From positions 124,181 through 188,180 of the forward strand of contig NZ_JAFG01000003.1 in NCBI RefSeq assembly GCF_000519305.1: a DNA stretch of 64,000 nt. The letters are read 5' to 3'. Below are positions 8,520-18,136 of the stretch, piece after piece. Position 1 is the first letter of the stretch. Every line of letters begins with the position of its first letter. The notes under the pieces were generated by a model. The model did no database searches. It was given only the letters and a program-made list of their open reading frames with translations, and was not told the origin of the DNA. Source of the DNA: Mesorhizobium ciceri WSM4083 (lineage in GTDB: Bacteria > Pseudomonadota > Alphaproteobacteria > Rhizobiales > Rhizobiaceae). The translations under genes were made by a program, and so were the position numbers.

Positions 8520-11500
8520 TCATTCGGCCGCCGCCTGCTGCGGTTCTGGCAGCATGTCTTCCCTGGGCTTGAACAACGAGAGCTGGTCGACATTTTCGAC
8601 CGGGCTCGGCTCGCCCTTGCGCTTCGACCAGAGCCCGACCAGCCAGCCCGAGAAATTCTCCATGTAGACATAGATCACCGGCGTCACGAACAGCGTCAGC
8701 GCCTGCGAAGCCAGCAGGCCGCCGACAACGGCAACGCCCAGCGGCTGGCGCAGTTCGGCGCTGGCGCCGGTGCCGAGCGCGATCGGGAATGTGCCCATCA
8801 GTGCCGCCAGCGTCGTCATCATGATCGGCCTGAACCGCATCAGGCAGGCCTTGTGGATCGACTCGGTCGCCGACATGCCTTCTCGTCGCAGTTCAAGCGC
8901 GACGTCGACCATCATGATGCCGTTCTTCTTGACGATGCCGATCAGCATCAGGATGCCGATCACCGCGATGACCGACAGATCCATGCCGGCGAAGCGCAGC
9001 GCAACGACCGCTCCGAGCACGGCCGACGGCAGGCCGGTGAGGATGGTGAGCGGGTGGATGAAGCTCTCGTAGAGGATACCGAGCACGATGTAGATCGTCA
9101 GGATTGCGCCGCCGACCAGAAAACCCTGGTTGGCAAGAGAATCCTGGAAGGTCTTGGCCGTGCCGGCAAAGGTCGTCGAGATCACCGTCGGCATGCCGAT
9201 CTGCTCCTTCAGCGCATTGATGCGCGTCACGCTGTCGCCCAGCGCCACGCCCTGCGGCAGATTGTAGGAGATGGTCACGGCTGGAAGCTGGCCGAGCTGG
9301 TTGACCGTCAGGGCACCGGCCGTGCGATCGACGCGGGCGAAGGCGCCGAGCGGAACAAGACTGCCGCTCGCCGTCCTCATCTGGATGGCCAGCATCCGCT
9401 CGGGCGACCACTCGATCTTGGGATCGAGCTCGGTGATGACTTCGTAGCTGTCGGCCGAACCGAAGATTGTCGAAACCTGGTCGGTGCCGAACCCGCCATA
9501 GAGGGCGGAGCGCAACGTGTCGGTGTCGATACCGAGCTGGGCGGCCTTGTCGCGATCCACCACCAGCGTCGCCTGCAGCGCATTGTTCTGCAGGTCGCTG
9601 GTGACGTCGGTGAAGTTCGCATGGTCGGCAGCCATCGCGTCGTTCAGTTTCTGCGCCCAGATATCGGTCAGGCCGGTATCAAGGCCCTGAACCACGAGCT
9701 GGTAGGCGCTGGCCGACGACCGCGAGCCCAGCCTCAAATTCTGCACCGGCTGCATATAGGTCTCGATGCCCGCCACGCCGGCCAGTTGCTTGCGCAGATC
9801 CGAAAGCACCTTCTCGATATCGGGGCGCTGGTCCTTGCCCTTGAGCTGAACGAAAAGCTGCCCCTGGTTGAGCGCATTGTTGCCGCTGCCCGCCGACCAC
9901 GCCACATGGTCGACATAGGGCGAATGCGAGAAGACGCTGGCGACCTGTCCTTGCAGCCTGGACATGGCGTCGAAAGAGATGTCCTGACGTGCGATGGTGG
10001 TCACCGATATCTGGCCGATGTCCTCCTGCGGGAAGAAACCCTTCGGCGAAGTCTGTATCAGCCACACCGACGCTGCCGCGGTGCCGACGAAGACCAGGAA
10101 CACCAGGAAGGTGTGCCGCAGGCAGAAGCTCAAGACCCTGTCGTAGCCGCGCGTGACGAGGTCCTGCTTGTGACCGGGCCCATGCTTGTCGCGATCGGCT
10201 TTGGTCACCGACAGCAGCCGCGAGCACAGCATCGGCGTCAGCGTCAGCGACACGAACATCGACGCCAGGATAGCGACCGTCACCACGACGGCGAACTCGT
10301 TGAAGATGCGCCCGATGACGCCGCCCATCAAAAGCACGGGGATGAACACCGCGACCAGCGAGATCGAGATCGAGATGATGGTGAAGCCGATTTCGCGCGC
10401 GCCCTTCAGCGAGGCATCGAAGGCCGACAGCCCGTCCTCCTCCATATGGCGGAAGATGTTTTCCAGCATCACGATGGCATCGTCGACGACGAGGCCCACC
10501 GCCAGCGTCAGGCCCATCAGCGATATGTTGTCGATGGAAAAGCCGAACAGGAACATCGCGCCGAGCGTGGCGATCAGCGAGATCGGCACCGCCACGGCCG
10601 GAATGATCGTCGCCGTCACCCGGCGCAGGAACACGAAGATCACCATGATCACCAGGGCAATGGTGAGCAGCAGCGTGAACTGCACGTCGCTGACCGCCTG
10701 CCGGATCGAACTGGAGCGGTCGTTAAGCAGCTTGATGTCGGCGGCGGCCGGCATCTGGTCCTTGAAGGACGGCAGCATCGCCTTGACCTTGTCGACGACG
10801 TCGACAGTGTTGGCATCGGGCTGGCGCTGCACCGCCATGATGATCGCGCGCGTACCGTCATACCAGCTCGCCGTCGTCGTGGTCTGCACCGAATCGACCA
10901 CGCGGGTCACCTCGCCCAGCCGCACCGGGTGACCGTTTTTGGTGGCGATGATGATGTTGGAGAAACCCGCGGCGTCGGTCAGCTGCGTGTTGGCGGTGAT
11001 GGTGAGCTGCTGCTTGTCGTTCTGCAGCACGCCGAGCGGCGTGTTGCTGTTGGCCGAGGCGACCGCCGCCTGCAGCTGATCGATCGAGATGCCGCGTGCG
11101 GCAAGCGCGGTCGGGTCGATCTGGATGCGCACCGCGTATTTCTGCTGGCCGAAGATCGAGACCTGCGCCACGCCGTCGATGGTCGACAGCGACGGCGAGA
11201 TGACATTTTCCGCGAAAGCATCGAGATCCGTCAGCGGAACCGTGTCGCTGACCAGCGACATCAAAAGGATCGGCGCGTCGGCCGGATTGACCTTGCGATA
11301 GCTCGGCGGCGCCGTCATCTGCGGCGGCAATGATTTCTGCGTGCGCGCGATCGCCGCCTGCACATCGGCCGCCGCCGCGTCGATGTCGCGGTTGAGCACG
11401 AACTGGATGGCGATCGAGGTCTGGCCAAGCGAGTTCGTCGTCGAAATGGAATCGATGCCGGCGATGGTGGCGAACTGCTTGATCAGCGGCGTCGCCACCG

Positions 11501-11681
11501 ATGTCGCCATGGTTTCCGGCGAGGCGCCGGGCAGCGAAGCCGAGACGTTGACCACCGGGAATTCGGCGCTGGGCAGTGCGGCCACCGGCAGGAACTTGTA
11601 GGCGAACAGTCCGCCCAGCACGAGGGCGAACGACATCAGCAGGGTGGCGACGGGTCGGCGTATGCAGAATTCGGAGATCAT
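8520..11681 (-). CDS. RND multidrug efflux permease (MdtB/MexF-like HAE1 family)
   Basis: 1053 residues, the standard size of a proton-driven RND exporter. It opens with SEFCIRRPVATLLMSFALVLGG, has the transmembrane-4 pair of aspartates in VGLVVDDAIVMLENIFRHME, two large periplasmic loops and the paired six-helix bundles. Phe-rich access-pocket residues cannot be judged by eye. The permease and its adaptor overlap by four bases. No outer-membrane TolC partner is next to them. Substrate unknown; the N-terminus and DQVSTIFG, TYMQPVQNL suggest the MdtB/MdtC branch, where transport of bile salts or flavonoids is known in other bacteria. Confidence 0.92.
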   Translation of the reverse strand: MISEFCIRRPVATLLMSFALVLGGLFAYKFLPVAALPSAEFPVVNVSASLPGASPETMATSVATPLIKQFATIAGIDSISTTNSLGQTSIAIQFVLNRDIDAAAADVQAAIARTQKSLPPQMTAPPSYRKVNPADAPILLMSLVSDTVPLTDLDAFAENVISPSLSTIDGVAQVSIFGQQKYAVRIQIDPTALAARGISIDQLQAAVASANSNTPLGVLQNDKQQLTITANTQLTDAAGFSNIIIATKNGHPVRLGEVTRVVDSVQTTTTASWYDGTRAIIMAVQRQPDANTVDVVDKVKAMLPSFKDQMPAAADIKLLNDRSSSIRQAVSDVQFTLLLTIALVIMVIFVFLRRVTATIIPAVAVPISLIATLGAMFLFGFSIDNISLMGLTLAVGLVVDDAIVMLENIFRHMEEDGLSAFDASLKGAREIGFTIISISISLVAVFIPVLLMGGVIGRIFNEFAVVVTVAILASMFVSLTLTPMLCSRLLSVTKADRDKHGPGHKQDLVTRGYDRVLSFCLRHTFLVFLVFVGTAAASVWLIQTSPKGFFPQEDIGQISVTTIARQDISFDAMSRLQGQVASVFSHSPYVDHVAWSAGSGNNALNQGQLFVQLKGKDQRPDIEKVLSDLRKQLAGVAGIETYMQPVQNLRLGSRSSASAYQLVVQGLDTGLTDIWAQKLNDAMAADHANFTDVTSDLQNNALQATLVVDRDKAAQLGIDTDTLRSALYGGFGTDQVSTIFGSADSYEVITELDPKIEWSPERMLAIQMRTASGSLVPLGAFARVDRTAGALTVNQLGQLPAVTISYNLPQGVALGDSVTRINALKEQIGMPTVISTTFAGTAKTFQDSLANQGFLVGGAILTIYIVLGILYESFIHPLTILTGLPSAVLGAVVALRFAGMDLSVIAVIGILMLIGIVKKNGIMMVDVALELRREGMSATESIHKACLMRFRPIMMTTLAALMGTFPIALGTGASAELRQPLGVAVVGGLLASQALTLFVTPVIYVYMENFSGWLVGLWSKRKGEPSPVENVDQLSLFKPREDMLPEPQQAAAE

Positions 11682-12940
11682 TGGGCCGCCTCGCCGGCGT
11701 TGGTCGCCTCGGCCACCTTGGGAGCAGCATTCGCCGTGGCCTTGCCCTCATGCACCGCCGCGCCGTCCTTCAGCCTCGTCTGGCCTTCGGTGACAACTTT
11801 CTCGCCGCTTTTCAGCCCCTGGCTGATGGCGCTGTTGTCGCCTTCGGTCAGCGCCACCTGCACCGGCCGCATCTCGACCGTGTTGTCCGGCTTGACGACA
11901 TAGACGAACGGCCCCTTCTGGCTTGGCTGCACCGCGACCGTGGGAACCGATGTCATCTGCGGCATGATGCCGGCGTCGAGCACGACATTCACATATTGGC
12001 CGGGCCATAGCGAAAGGTCGGCATTGGGAATGCTTGCCCGCGTGGCGATGGTGCCCGACGCGGTGTCAACGCTGGAGTCGACGAAATCGAGCGTACCCTT
12101 GCCGATCGGCGTCGGGTCGCCGTCCTTGGTCAGCGTCACCGCGCCCTGCTGCGGATTGGCAAGCGCCTTGTGCAGCAGGGCCAGGTTGCTCTCGGGAAGA
12201 TTGAAGTTGACCTGCAGCGGGTCCATCTGGGTGATGGTCACCAGCGGGGTCGCCGTGCTGCTGTTGCCATTGCTGACAGTGACGAGATCGCCGACGGCGA
12301 CGCTGACCGCACCCAGCCTGCCGGAAATCGGCGCCGTGATCGTGGCGAAGCCAAGCTGGACATTGTCGGCGTCGATTGTCGCCTTGTCGGCATCGACGGT
12401 CGCAGCGGCAGCCTTCTGCGCGGCGACGGCCTGGTCGTAGGTCTGCTGCGTGCCGGCCTGCTTGGCGACCAGATCCTTGGCGCGCTGGAGATCGGACTGC
12501 GAGCTGGCGAGCATGGCCTGATCCTTGGCGAGCGCCGCCTGATCCTTGGCAAGCTGCGCCTTCAGCGCCCGGTCATCGAGCGAAAACAGAACGTCGCCGA
12601 CCCTGACCATCTGCCCGTCCTTGACGTCGATGGAGACGATCTGGCTGGACACCCGCGCGTTGATGTTGACGACGGCGGGAGAGGAGACGAAGCCGATGGC
12701 GTAGCGCCGGATCGGGAAATCGGCTGTCGAGGCGACGGCCGAGAGGATGGAAGCCGAGCGCCCCGCATTGTCGGTCTTTTTGTCCGAAGCCGCGGCCTGT
12801 TTGTCCGGCGCGGCAACCTGCTTTGCGCCGATGACCTGCTGGACCCTGCCAAGCGCGCCAGGCGAAAGATAGAGCCACCCGGCCGCACCCAGGCAGGCGA
12901 CGGCCAGCAACGAAAGAACGACTTTTCCACGCATGGTCAA
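11678..12940 (-). CDS. RND efflux periplasmic adaptor (membrane fusion protein)
   Basis: 420 residues with one N-terminal membrane anchor (VVLSLLAVACLGAAGWLYL) and then the HlyD/AcrA order: barrel-sandwich half (VVNINARVSSQIVSIDVKDGQMVRVGDVLFSLDDR), a helical hairpin rich in Ala/Lys/Gln (LAKDQAALAKDQAMLASSQ), second lipoyl half (ITAPISGRLG), beta-barrel and membrane-proximal domain. It bridges the permease to an outer-membrane channel. The internal repeat of AKDQA is notable but normal for the coiled coil. First gene of the pump operon; 244 bases separate it from lysE. Confidence 0.92.
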   Translation of the reverse strand: MTMRGKVVLSLLAVACLGAAGWLYLSPGALGRVQQVIGAKQVAAPDKQAAASDKKTDNAGRSASILSAVASTADFPIRRYAIGFVSSPAVVNINARVSSQIVSIDVKDGQMVRVGDVLFSLDDRALKAQLAKDQAALAKDQAMLASSQSDLQRAKDLVAKQAGTQQTYDQAVAAQKAAAATVDADKATIDADNVQLGFATITAPISGRLGAVSVAVGDLVTVSNGNSSTATPLVTITQMDPLQVNFNLPESNLALLHKALANPQQGAVTLTKDGDPTPIGKGTLDFVDSSVDTASGTIATRASIPNADLSLWPGQYVNVVLDAGIMPQMTSVPTVAVQPSQKGPFVYVVKPDNTVEMRPVQVALTEGDNSAISQGLKSGEKVVTEGQTRLKDGAAVHEGKATANAAPKVAEATNAGEAAQ

Positions 12941-13184
12941 AGGCCCTCTCCACCCGACACGTCGTGGTCCGATGGTTCTACTCTAGCGCAAATCACGGCC
13001 CGTTGCCGCGATTTCGCCGAATAGATAGGACACGCCTTTGTCGGAAAAGGGCCAAAACACGGCATTACGAAGATTTAATGTGCACTGCACAATGGATGTG
13101 CAACACGGGGCGGCTCCCGGTACGGGGGTGGTCCGCCGAGAGTCCGGTCCCGTCCCCCTACGATCGGATGGCGCGCCCCACGGC

Positions 13185-13781
13185 CTATTTAAGCATCGGC
13201 CAAAGCGTCGCCGCCAGCAGCACGCCCATGGCGATGTTGAACCATTTCAGCCGCACCGGGTCCGACAGGAAGCCACGCAGCGCGGTGCCGAACCCAGCCC
13301 ACACCGAGACGCTCGGCAAATTGACGATGGTGAAGGCCACGGCGATCAACACCACCGACAGGAACGGGTGCTCGGCATTGGCATAGACGGCCATGGCGGT
13401 GATCGCCATCACCCACGCCTTGGGATTGACCCACTGGAATGCGGCTGCCTCGATGAAGCGCATCGGCCGCGCGTTCGTCTCGCCCTTGCCGGTCAGCGTG
13501 CGCGACATGGCGATCTTCCAGGCGAGGTACAGAAGATAGGCGCCGCCGGCGATCTTGAGCGCGGTATGCAGCGCCGGAAACGCCGTCAACACAGCGCCGA
13601 GGCCAAGACCGACGGCAAGCAGCAGCACGAGGAAACCCATGCTGATGCCCAGCATGTGCGGAACGGTTCTGACGATGCCGAAATTCACGCCCGATGCCAG
13701 AAGCATGAGATTGTTCGGCCCCGGCGTGATCGAGGTCACGAAGGCGTAGACAAGCAGGGCAAGGAATGCGTCGAGCGACAT
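13185..13781 (-). CDS. LysE/RhtB-family amino acid exporter
   Basis: 198 residues with about six hydrophobic segments. The first loop has SITPGPNNLMLLASGVNFG, the LysE-family signature, and the centre has WVNPKAWVMAITAMAVY. It should export an amino acid or related metabolite across the inner membrane. The frame extends six codons upstream, but the ATG at 13781 has GGGAGG six bases before it. Located between the pump operon and ilvH on the same strand; no regulator beside it. Confidence 0.88.
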   Translation of the reverse strand: MSLDAFLALLVYAFVTSITPGPNNLMLLASGVNFGIVRTVPHMLGISMGFLVLLLAVGLGLGAVLTAFPALHTALKIAGGAYLLYLAWKIAMSRTLTGKGETNARPMRFIEAAAFQWVNPKAWVMAITAMAVYANAEHPFLSVVLIAVAFTIVNLPSVSVWAGFGTALRGFLSDPVRLKWFNIAMGVLLAATLWPMLK

Positions 13782-13830
13782 GGATATCCTCCCTGACAAG
13801 TCAGCACCGGAAGCCTCACTATGGAAGCTG

Positions 13831-13851
13831 GCTGGCGCGTTCGGCGCCAGC
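13831..13851. terminator. Stem-loop between ilvH and lysE
   Basis: GCTGGCGC and GCGCCAGC pair perfectly around GTTCG just past the ilvH stop. No thymine run follows on either strand, so it is at most a weak or Rho-assisted terminator, or an mRNA-stabilising hairpin. Confidence 0.35.
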
Positions 13852-13863
13852 CCCGCCGAAGTC

Positions 13864-14436
13864 CTACATCGCCTGCGGGCCGCGGTTCAACGCCGCCACG
13901 CCGGTGCGGCAGATTTCAACCAGGCCGAGCGGTTTCATGATGGCGATGAACTGGTCGATCTTGGAGCCCTTGCCGGTGATCTCGAAGATGAAATGCTCGG
14001 TGTTGGCGTCGATGACGCTGGCGCGGAACGCATCGGCCAGCCGCAACGCCTCGACCCGGGCCTCGCCGGTGCCGGCGACTTTGACCAGCGCCAGTTCGCG
14101 CTCCAGCGGCCGCTCCTGGCCGGATTCATGCGAACGCACGGTCAGATCGACGACGCGGTGCACCGGCACGATGCGCTCGAGCTGGTGCTTGATCTGCTCC
14201 AGCACATGCGGCGTGCCGCGCGTCACGATGGTTATGCGCGACAAATGCTTCTCATGCTCGGTCTCGGAGACGGTCAGGCTCTCGATGTTGTAGCCACGCC
14301 CGGAAAACAGGCCGATGACCCTGGCAAGCACGCCCGGCTCATTGTCGACCAGCACGGAAAGCGTGTGGTTTTCCGGCTTTTCCGTTTCCTTGGCGATGAA
14401 ATAGGCGGAGCCGGTCGGTTGTAGCTGTGCGTTCAT
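13864..14436 (-). CDS. ilvH: Acetolactate synthase small (regulatory) subunit
   Basis: 190 residues. An ACT domain at about 25-95 (HTLSVLVDNEPGVLARVIGLFSGRGYNIESLTVSETE) binds valine for feedback inhibition, and the C-terminal half (ERELALVKVAG, FRASVIDANTEHFIFEITG, GLVEICRTGVAALNRG) contacts the large subunit. The ATG at 14436 is chosen because residues upstream in the longer frame are not family sequence. It lies 86 bases after ilvI with the same orientation. Confidence 0.95.
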   Translation of the reverse strand: MNAQLQPTGSAYFIAKETEKPENHTLSVLVDNEPGVLARVIGLFSGRGYNIESLTVSETEHEKHLSRITIVTRGTPHVLEQIKHQLERIVPVHRVVDLTVRSHESGQERPLERELALVKVAGTGEARVEALRLADAFRASVIDANTEHFIFEITGKGSKIDQFIAIMKPLGLVEICRTGVAALNRGPQAM

Positions 14437-14522
14437 GACATGAATCTCGATTTCAAGCTCTTGAGCTAATTCTCTGTTTGCGCAGGGCTTTCTTAGCGAT
14501 AGCCCTGCCTTGGTTCTGCCGG

Positions 14523-16304
14523 CTACACCAGTTCCCTGCCCTTGGCGTCGATGGCGTTGGCCACCGCCTCGTCGGTCGCCTCGTCGGGCAACAGCATCTC
14601 GTTGTGCGCCTTGCCTGACGGGATCATCGGGAAGCAGTTGGCGAGCGTCGCCACGCGGCAATCGAACAGCACCGGCTTCCTGACCGAGATCATCTCCTTG
14701 ATCGCGTCGTCCAGTTCGTCCGGCTTCTCGCAGCGAATGCCGTGGCCGCCATAGGCCTCCGCCAGCTTGACGAAGTCCGGCATCGCCTCGGTGTAGGAAT
14801 GAGACAGCCGGTTGCCGTGCAGCAACTGCTGCCACTGCCGCACCATGCCCATATACTGGTTGTTGAGGATGAAGATCTTGATCGGCGCGTCGTGCTGCAC
14901 GGCCGCGCTCATCTCCTGCATCGTCATCTGCACCGAAGCGTCGCCGGCGATGTCGATGACCAGCGCATCGGGATGCGCGATCTGCACGCCGAGTGCTGCC
15001 GGCAGGCCATAGCCCATCGTGCCCAGCCCGCCCGACGTCATCCAGCGGTTCGGCTTCTCGAAATGATAGTGCTGCGCCGCCCACATCTGGTGCTGGCCGA
15101 CCTCGGTGGTGATGTAGGTGTCCATGCCCTTGGTCAGTTCGTAGAGCCGCTCGATGGCGTATTGCGGCATGATCACGTCGTTGTTCATCTTGTAGGCGAG
15201 CGAGTCGCGTGCACGCCATTTGGCGATCTGCTCCCACCAGGGGTAGAGCGCCTTCTTGTCGGCCTTGGCGCTCGCGCGCCACAGCCGCACCATATCCTCC
15301 AGCACCCGGCCGACATCGCCGATGATCGGCACCTCGGTGTGGACGTTCTTGTTGATCGACGACGGATCGATGTCGATGTGGATCTTCTTCGAGTTCGGCG
15401 AGAAGGCGGTCAGCCGGCCGGTGATGCGGTCGTCGAAACGCGCGCCGATGCAGATCATCACGTCGCAATCATGCATGGCCATGTTGGCTTCATAGGTGCC
15501 GTGCATGCCGAGCATGCCCATCCAGTTCTTGCCCGATGCCGGATAGGCACCGAGGCCCATCAGCGTCGAGGTGATCGGGAAACCGGTGAGATCGACCAGT
15601 TCGCGCAACAGATGGCTCGCTTCCGGGCCGGAATTGATGACGCCGCCGCCGCTGTAGATGATCGGCTTCTTGGCTCCCGCCATCAGCTCGACCGCCGCCT
15701 TGATCTTCTCCAGGTCGCCCTGGACCTTGGGCTGGTAGCTGGTGCGCGGCGCGATCTGCGGCGGGACATAGAATCCCCTGGCGAACTGCACATCCTTCGG
15801 GATGTCGACGACGACCGGACCCGGACGGCCGGTGGTCGCGACATGGAAAGCCTCGTGGATGGTGGCGGCGAGTTCGTTGACGTCCTTCACCAGCCAGTTG
15901 TGCTTAGTGCAGGGGCGGGTAATGCCAACCGTGTCGCATTCCTGAAAAGCGTCCGAGCCGATCAGCGAGGTCGGCACCTGCCCCGTCAGGCAGACCAGCG
16001 GGATCGAATCCATCAAGGCGTCCTGCAGCGGCGTCACCGCATTGGTGGCGCCGGGGCCGGAGGTCACCAGCATCACGCCGGCCTTGCCGGTGGAGCGTGC
16101 ATAGCCTTCGGCCGCATGGCCGGCGCCCTGCTCGTGGCGCACCAGTATGTGCTCGACATCGTCCTGCTGGAAGATCTCGTCATAGATCGGAAGGACAGCG
16201 CCGCCGGGATAGCCGAAGACATGCTTGACGCCATTGTCCTTCAGCGCCTGCACCACCATTTCGGCGCCCGTCATTTCGCGCCGCTCGTTCTGTCCGTTGC
16301 TCAT
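14523..16304 (-). CDS. ilvI: Acetolactate synthase large (catalytic) subunit
   Basis: 593 residues. The thiamine-diphosphate enzyme of branched-chain amino acid synthesis: joins two pyruvates, or pyruvate and 2-oxobutyrate. Visible are the N-terminal pyrimidine-binding domain with the catalytic glutamate in VRHEQGAGHAAEGYARSTGK, the FAD-binding middle domain, and the C-terminal cofactor motif IAGDASVQMTMQEMSAAVQHD with ILNNQYMGMVRQWQ. Length is typical. A leader peptide and attenuator lie upstream (16368-16474), so expression is probably set by charged branched-chain tRNAs. Confidence 0.96.
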   Translation of the reverse strand: MSNGQNERREMTGAEMVVQALKDNGVKHVFGYPGGAVLPIYDEIFQQDDVEHILVRHEQGAGHAAEGYARSTGKAGVMLVTSGPGATNAVTPLQDALMDSIPLVCLTGQVPTSLIGSDAFQECDTVGITRPCTKHNWLVKDVNELAATIHEAFHVATTGRPGPVVVDIPKDVQFARGFYVPPQIAPRTSYQPKVQGDLEKIKAAVELMAGAKKPIIYSGGGVINSGPEASHLLRELVDLTGFPITSTLMGLGAYPASGKNWMGMLGMHGTYEANMAMHDCDVMICIGARFDDRITGRLTAFSPNSKKIHIDIDPSSINKNVHTEVPIIGDVGRVLEDMVRLWRASAKADKKALYPWWEQIAKWRARDSLAYKMNNDVIMPQYAIERLYELTKGMDTYITTEVGQHQMWAAQHYHFEKPNRWMTSGGLGTMGYGLPAALGVQIAHPDALVIDIAGDASVQMTMQEMSAAVQHDAPIKIFILNNQYMGMVRQWQQLLHGNRLSHSYTEAMPDFVKLAEAYGGHGIRCEKPDELDDAIKEMISVRKPVLFDCRVATLANCFPMIPSGKAHNEMLLPDEATDEAVANAIDAKGRELV

Positions 16305-16367
16305 CGGTCTGGTCCCGTACTGTCGCCATTTGGGCGTTGCTGGTCGTTTAGTCGTGTTTCAGGCAAT

Positions 16368-16389
16368 AAAAAAGGCCCCCGAGGGAGCC
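16368..16389 (-). terminator. Attenuator terminator upstream of ilvI
   Basis: On the minus strand GGCTCCC and GGGGGCC form a GC-rich hairpin (one G-T pair) followed at once by TTTTTT. It sits between the leader peptide stop and the ilvI start, where an intrinsic terminator would normally be unhelpful unless conditional. This is the expected place for an attenuator. Confidence 0.75.
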
Positions 16390-16423
16390 TGTGTCTTGCG
16401 CATGGGGGGTTTTCGCCCGGCGG

Positions 16424-16474
16424 TTACACCGCCTTGCCCACGCGCTTTCCTACGAGAATGAGTGCCGTTTTCAT
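16424..16474 (-). CDS. Putative ilvIH leader peptide
   Basis: A 16-residue frame, MKTALILVGKRVGKAV, holds Leu-Ile-Leu-Val in a row and two further valines, seven of its residues being branched-chain or adjacent regulators of the pathway. It ends 35 bases before the attenuator hairpin. Such peptides stall the ribosome when branched-chain tRNAs are uncharged and so open the terminator. There is no strong ribosome site (CCGCCACC precedes ATG), which is the main weakness. Confidence 0.65.
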   Translation of the reverse strand: MKTALILVGKRVGKAV

Positions 16475-16561
16475 GGTGGCGGACACTAAGGGCGGGAAAG
16501 GCGGCCTGTCAACGGGAAAAATCGCGCCGGCGCGCACAGCGTGCCGGCGCGATTGCGGTGA

Positions 16562-17785
16562 TCAGCCCGGCGCCTTGCAGCGGGAAACGCGCGGATCGCA
16601 TTTGGACGCCTTCCTAGCCTGCATCTTCGCTGGCGGATGGTGGGGTGCCACCCTTGCCGGGGCATGGTGCTGGGGCATGCGCATTGCCAGCGCCTGCTGA
16701 TGCGGCTTTTGTTGTCCGGCACCGCGTGCTGGACGCTGCCCCGAAACCGGCTTGGGCGAAACCGGCTTGGCCGACGATTTGACAACGATACGTCCATCGC
16801 CCGCGGTCCTGTCGGCATGCAGCTTGAGCGCATCGGCCTTCGCGCCGCTGCCGGCGGCCATCCGCTTGCGAACGGCGTCGCCAGGCTTCACGACGGCCGG
16901 ATTGCTGGCAGCCACCGCGCCCGGGGAAATGGCCTTGCCGCCGATCGCAGTCTTCGGACCCGCCAGGATTTGCCCGTTCCCCGTTGCATTGCCGGCAAGC
17001 TTCTTGATTTCGGCGCCCCTGGAAGCATCGAGCCGTGCACCGGCAAACACGCCTTTGGGCGGAGGAACCAGTTTTGCCGCCTTGATCGATTCGATGACGG
17101 GCTTCGGGAGTTGCTGCAGCCTGGGTCCGGCATTGATGGCAATCACTTGATTGCCAAGCCGCACATGCGGCGCGTTGTTGACCACGACGGTCTGGTTGAT
17201 GAATGTCGTGTCGCGCACGATGACGACGTTCTCAGTGGCAGGCCGCACCACCCTGACCAGATCAACCGCGCCGATCGCCGCCACCGGCACGAAACACCAC
17301 CAGGCGTCGTCGAAGGCGACGTCGACATCGGGGGGTGCCGGAGCCCAGCCGACATCGTTGCCGCCCTGGCGCCACACCACCCAGGCTGGCGCCCATTGAT
17401 CGCCGGCGATCCACACCCAGCCGAAATCGGGATCGTAGGCCCAGCGGCCATAGTGATAGACGACATCGCCGAACGGCTCGGTGGACTGCCAGTACCAGCC
17501 ATCGTCGGTCCAGACCCACCTGCCTTCGGTGTAGGGCCGCCATTCGGTACGGACCGAGGGAACCCAGACATCGCCGAAGCGGCTGGAGGTCCGCCATCCG
17601 CCATAGTTCGAAAGCCTTTCGCGGACGGTGACGGAAATTTCCGCCGCATGCGCCTGCGTTCCGGGCAGCACCAGCGGGCCGGTCAGGGTCGCGCTCAAGG
17701 CCATGACCGCGGCCATTGCTGCTGCGCGTCCACGCCGGCCGAGAGAGCGACATGAAGACGCTTGGATAAAGGATATGATGATCAT
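16562..17785 (-). CDS. Secreted DUF6600-type protein with aromatic repeats
   Basis: 407 residues. An N-terminal signal (hydrophobic MAAVMALSATLTGPLVLPG ending AHAA) is followed by a Trp-rich region at about 60-160: WRTSSRFGDVWVPS, WRPYTEGRWVWTDDGWYW, GRWAYDPDFGWVWIAGDQWAPAWVVW, WAPAPPD. These tandem Trp blocks define the DUF6600 family, of unknown function, likely periplasmic or surface. The C-terminal 150 residues are low in complexity, rich in Ala, Lys, Pro and late His/Gln. The start is uncertain: the hydrophobic run begins late. Single gene after ilvIH leader, same strand. Confidence 0.75.
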   Translation of the reverse strand: MIIISFIQASSCRSLGRRGRAAAMAAVMALSATLTGPLVLPGTQAHAAEISVTVRERLSNYGGWRTSSRFGDVWVPSVRTEWRPYTEGRWVWTDDGWYWQSTEPFGDVVYHYGRWAYDPDFGWVWIAGDQWAPAWVVWRQGGNDVGWAPAPPDVDVAFDDAWWCFVPVAAIGAVDLVRVVRPATENVVIVRDTTFINQTVVVNNAPHVRLGNQVIAINAGPRLQQLPKPVIESIKAAKLVPPPKGVFAGARLDASRGAEIKKLAGNATGNGQILAGPKTAIGGKAISPGAVAASNPAVVKPGDAVRKRMAAGSGAKADALKLHADRTAGDGRIVVKSSAKPVSPKPVSGQRPARGAGQQKPHQQALAMRMPQHHAPARVAPHHPPAKMQARKASKCDPRVSRCKAPG

Positions 17786-18136
17786 AACGGGCTCCAGAGT
17801 TCCGCATCCAGAAAATCCCGGGAACCGCTCTGTTGCCCGCCACCGCTTCCCGGCTTCTCACCGATCGGTTGTCATCGGCCCCGGTGACCGCATTGCGGCA
17901 TTTGCCCATCAATTTTGCGCGACCGGCGCGGCATTCACAAATGGGACGTTCGTTTCCGGCGCCCGGGCGATTCCGAAACCGCCTGGCGATCCCATTTCGA
18001 GGATAGACCATTGAAATTGCTGGAAACTATGGTGGGGCGTGACGAGGGCCGCCATCTCTGACGATACTTGATCGTCCGGCGGCAAGCCCGGCGGAGCCAC
18101 CACCATGACGATCTGGATTTCACGGGAGGAAACCTG
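17786..18136. other. Intergenic region without recognised feature
   Basis: About 350 bases between the divergent DUF6600 and monooxygenase genes. Must hold both promoters, but no convincing -35/-10 pair, palindrome, RNA or conserved frame was found by eye. AGGA bases close to 18126-18130 serve the monooxygenase start. Confidence 0.5.

Noticed and set aside
8439..11333. 964-residue open frame on the plus strand
   Set aside because: Entirely antisense to the RND permease; its Arg/His/Asp/Gln-rich composition is the typical shadow of a GC-rich gene, and the opposite strand has clear motifs.
14437..15468. ilvH fused to an upstream 340-codon extension
   Set aside because: The extension is an out-of-frame reading of ilvI on the same strand; IlvH starts at 14436.
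14742..16700. 652-residue plus-strand frame
   Set aside because: Antisense to ilvI with shadow composition; the acetolactate synthase motifs on the minus strand are unambiguous.
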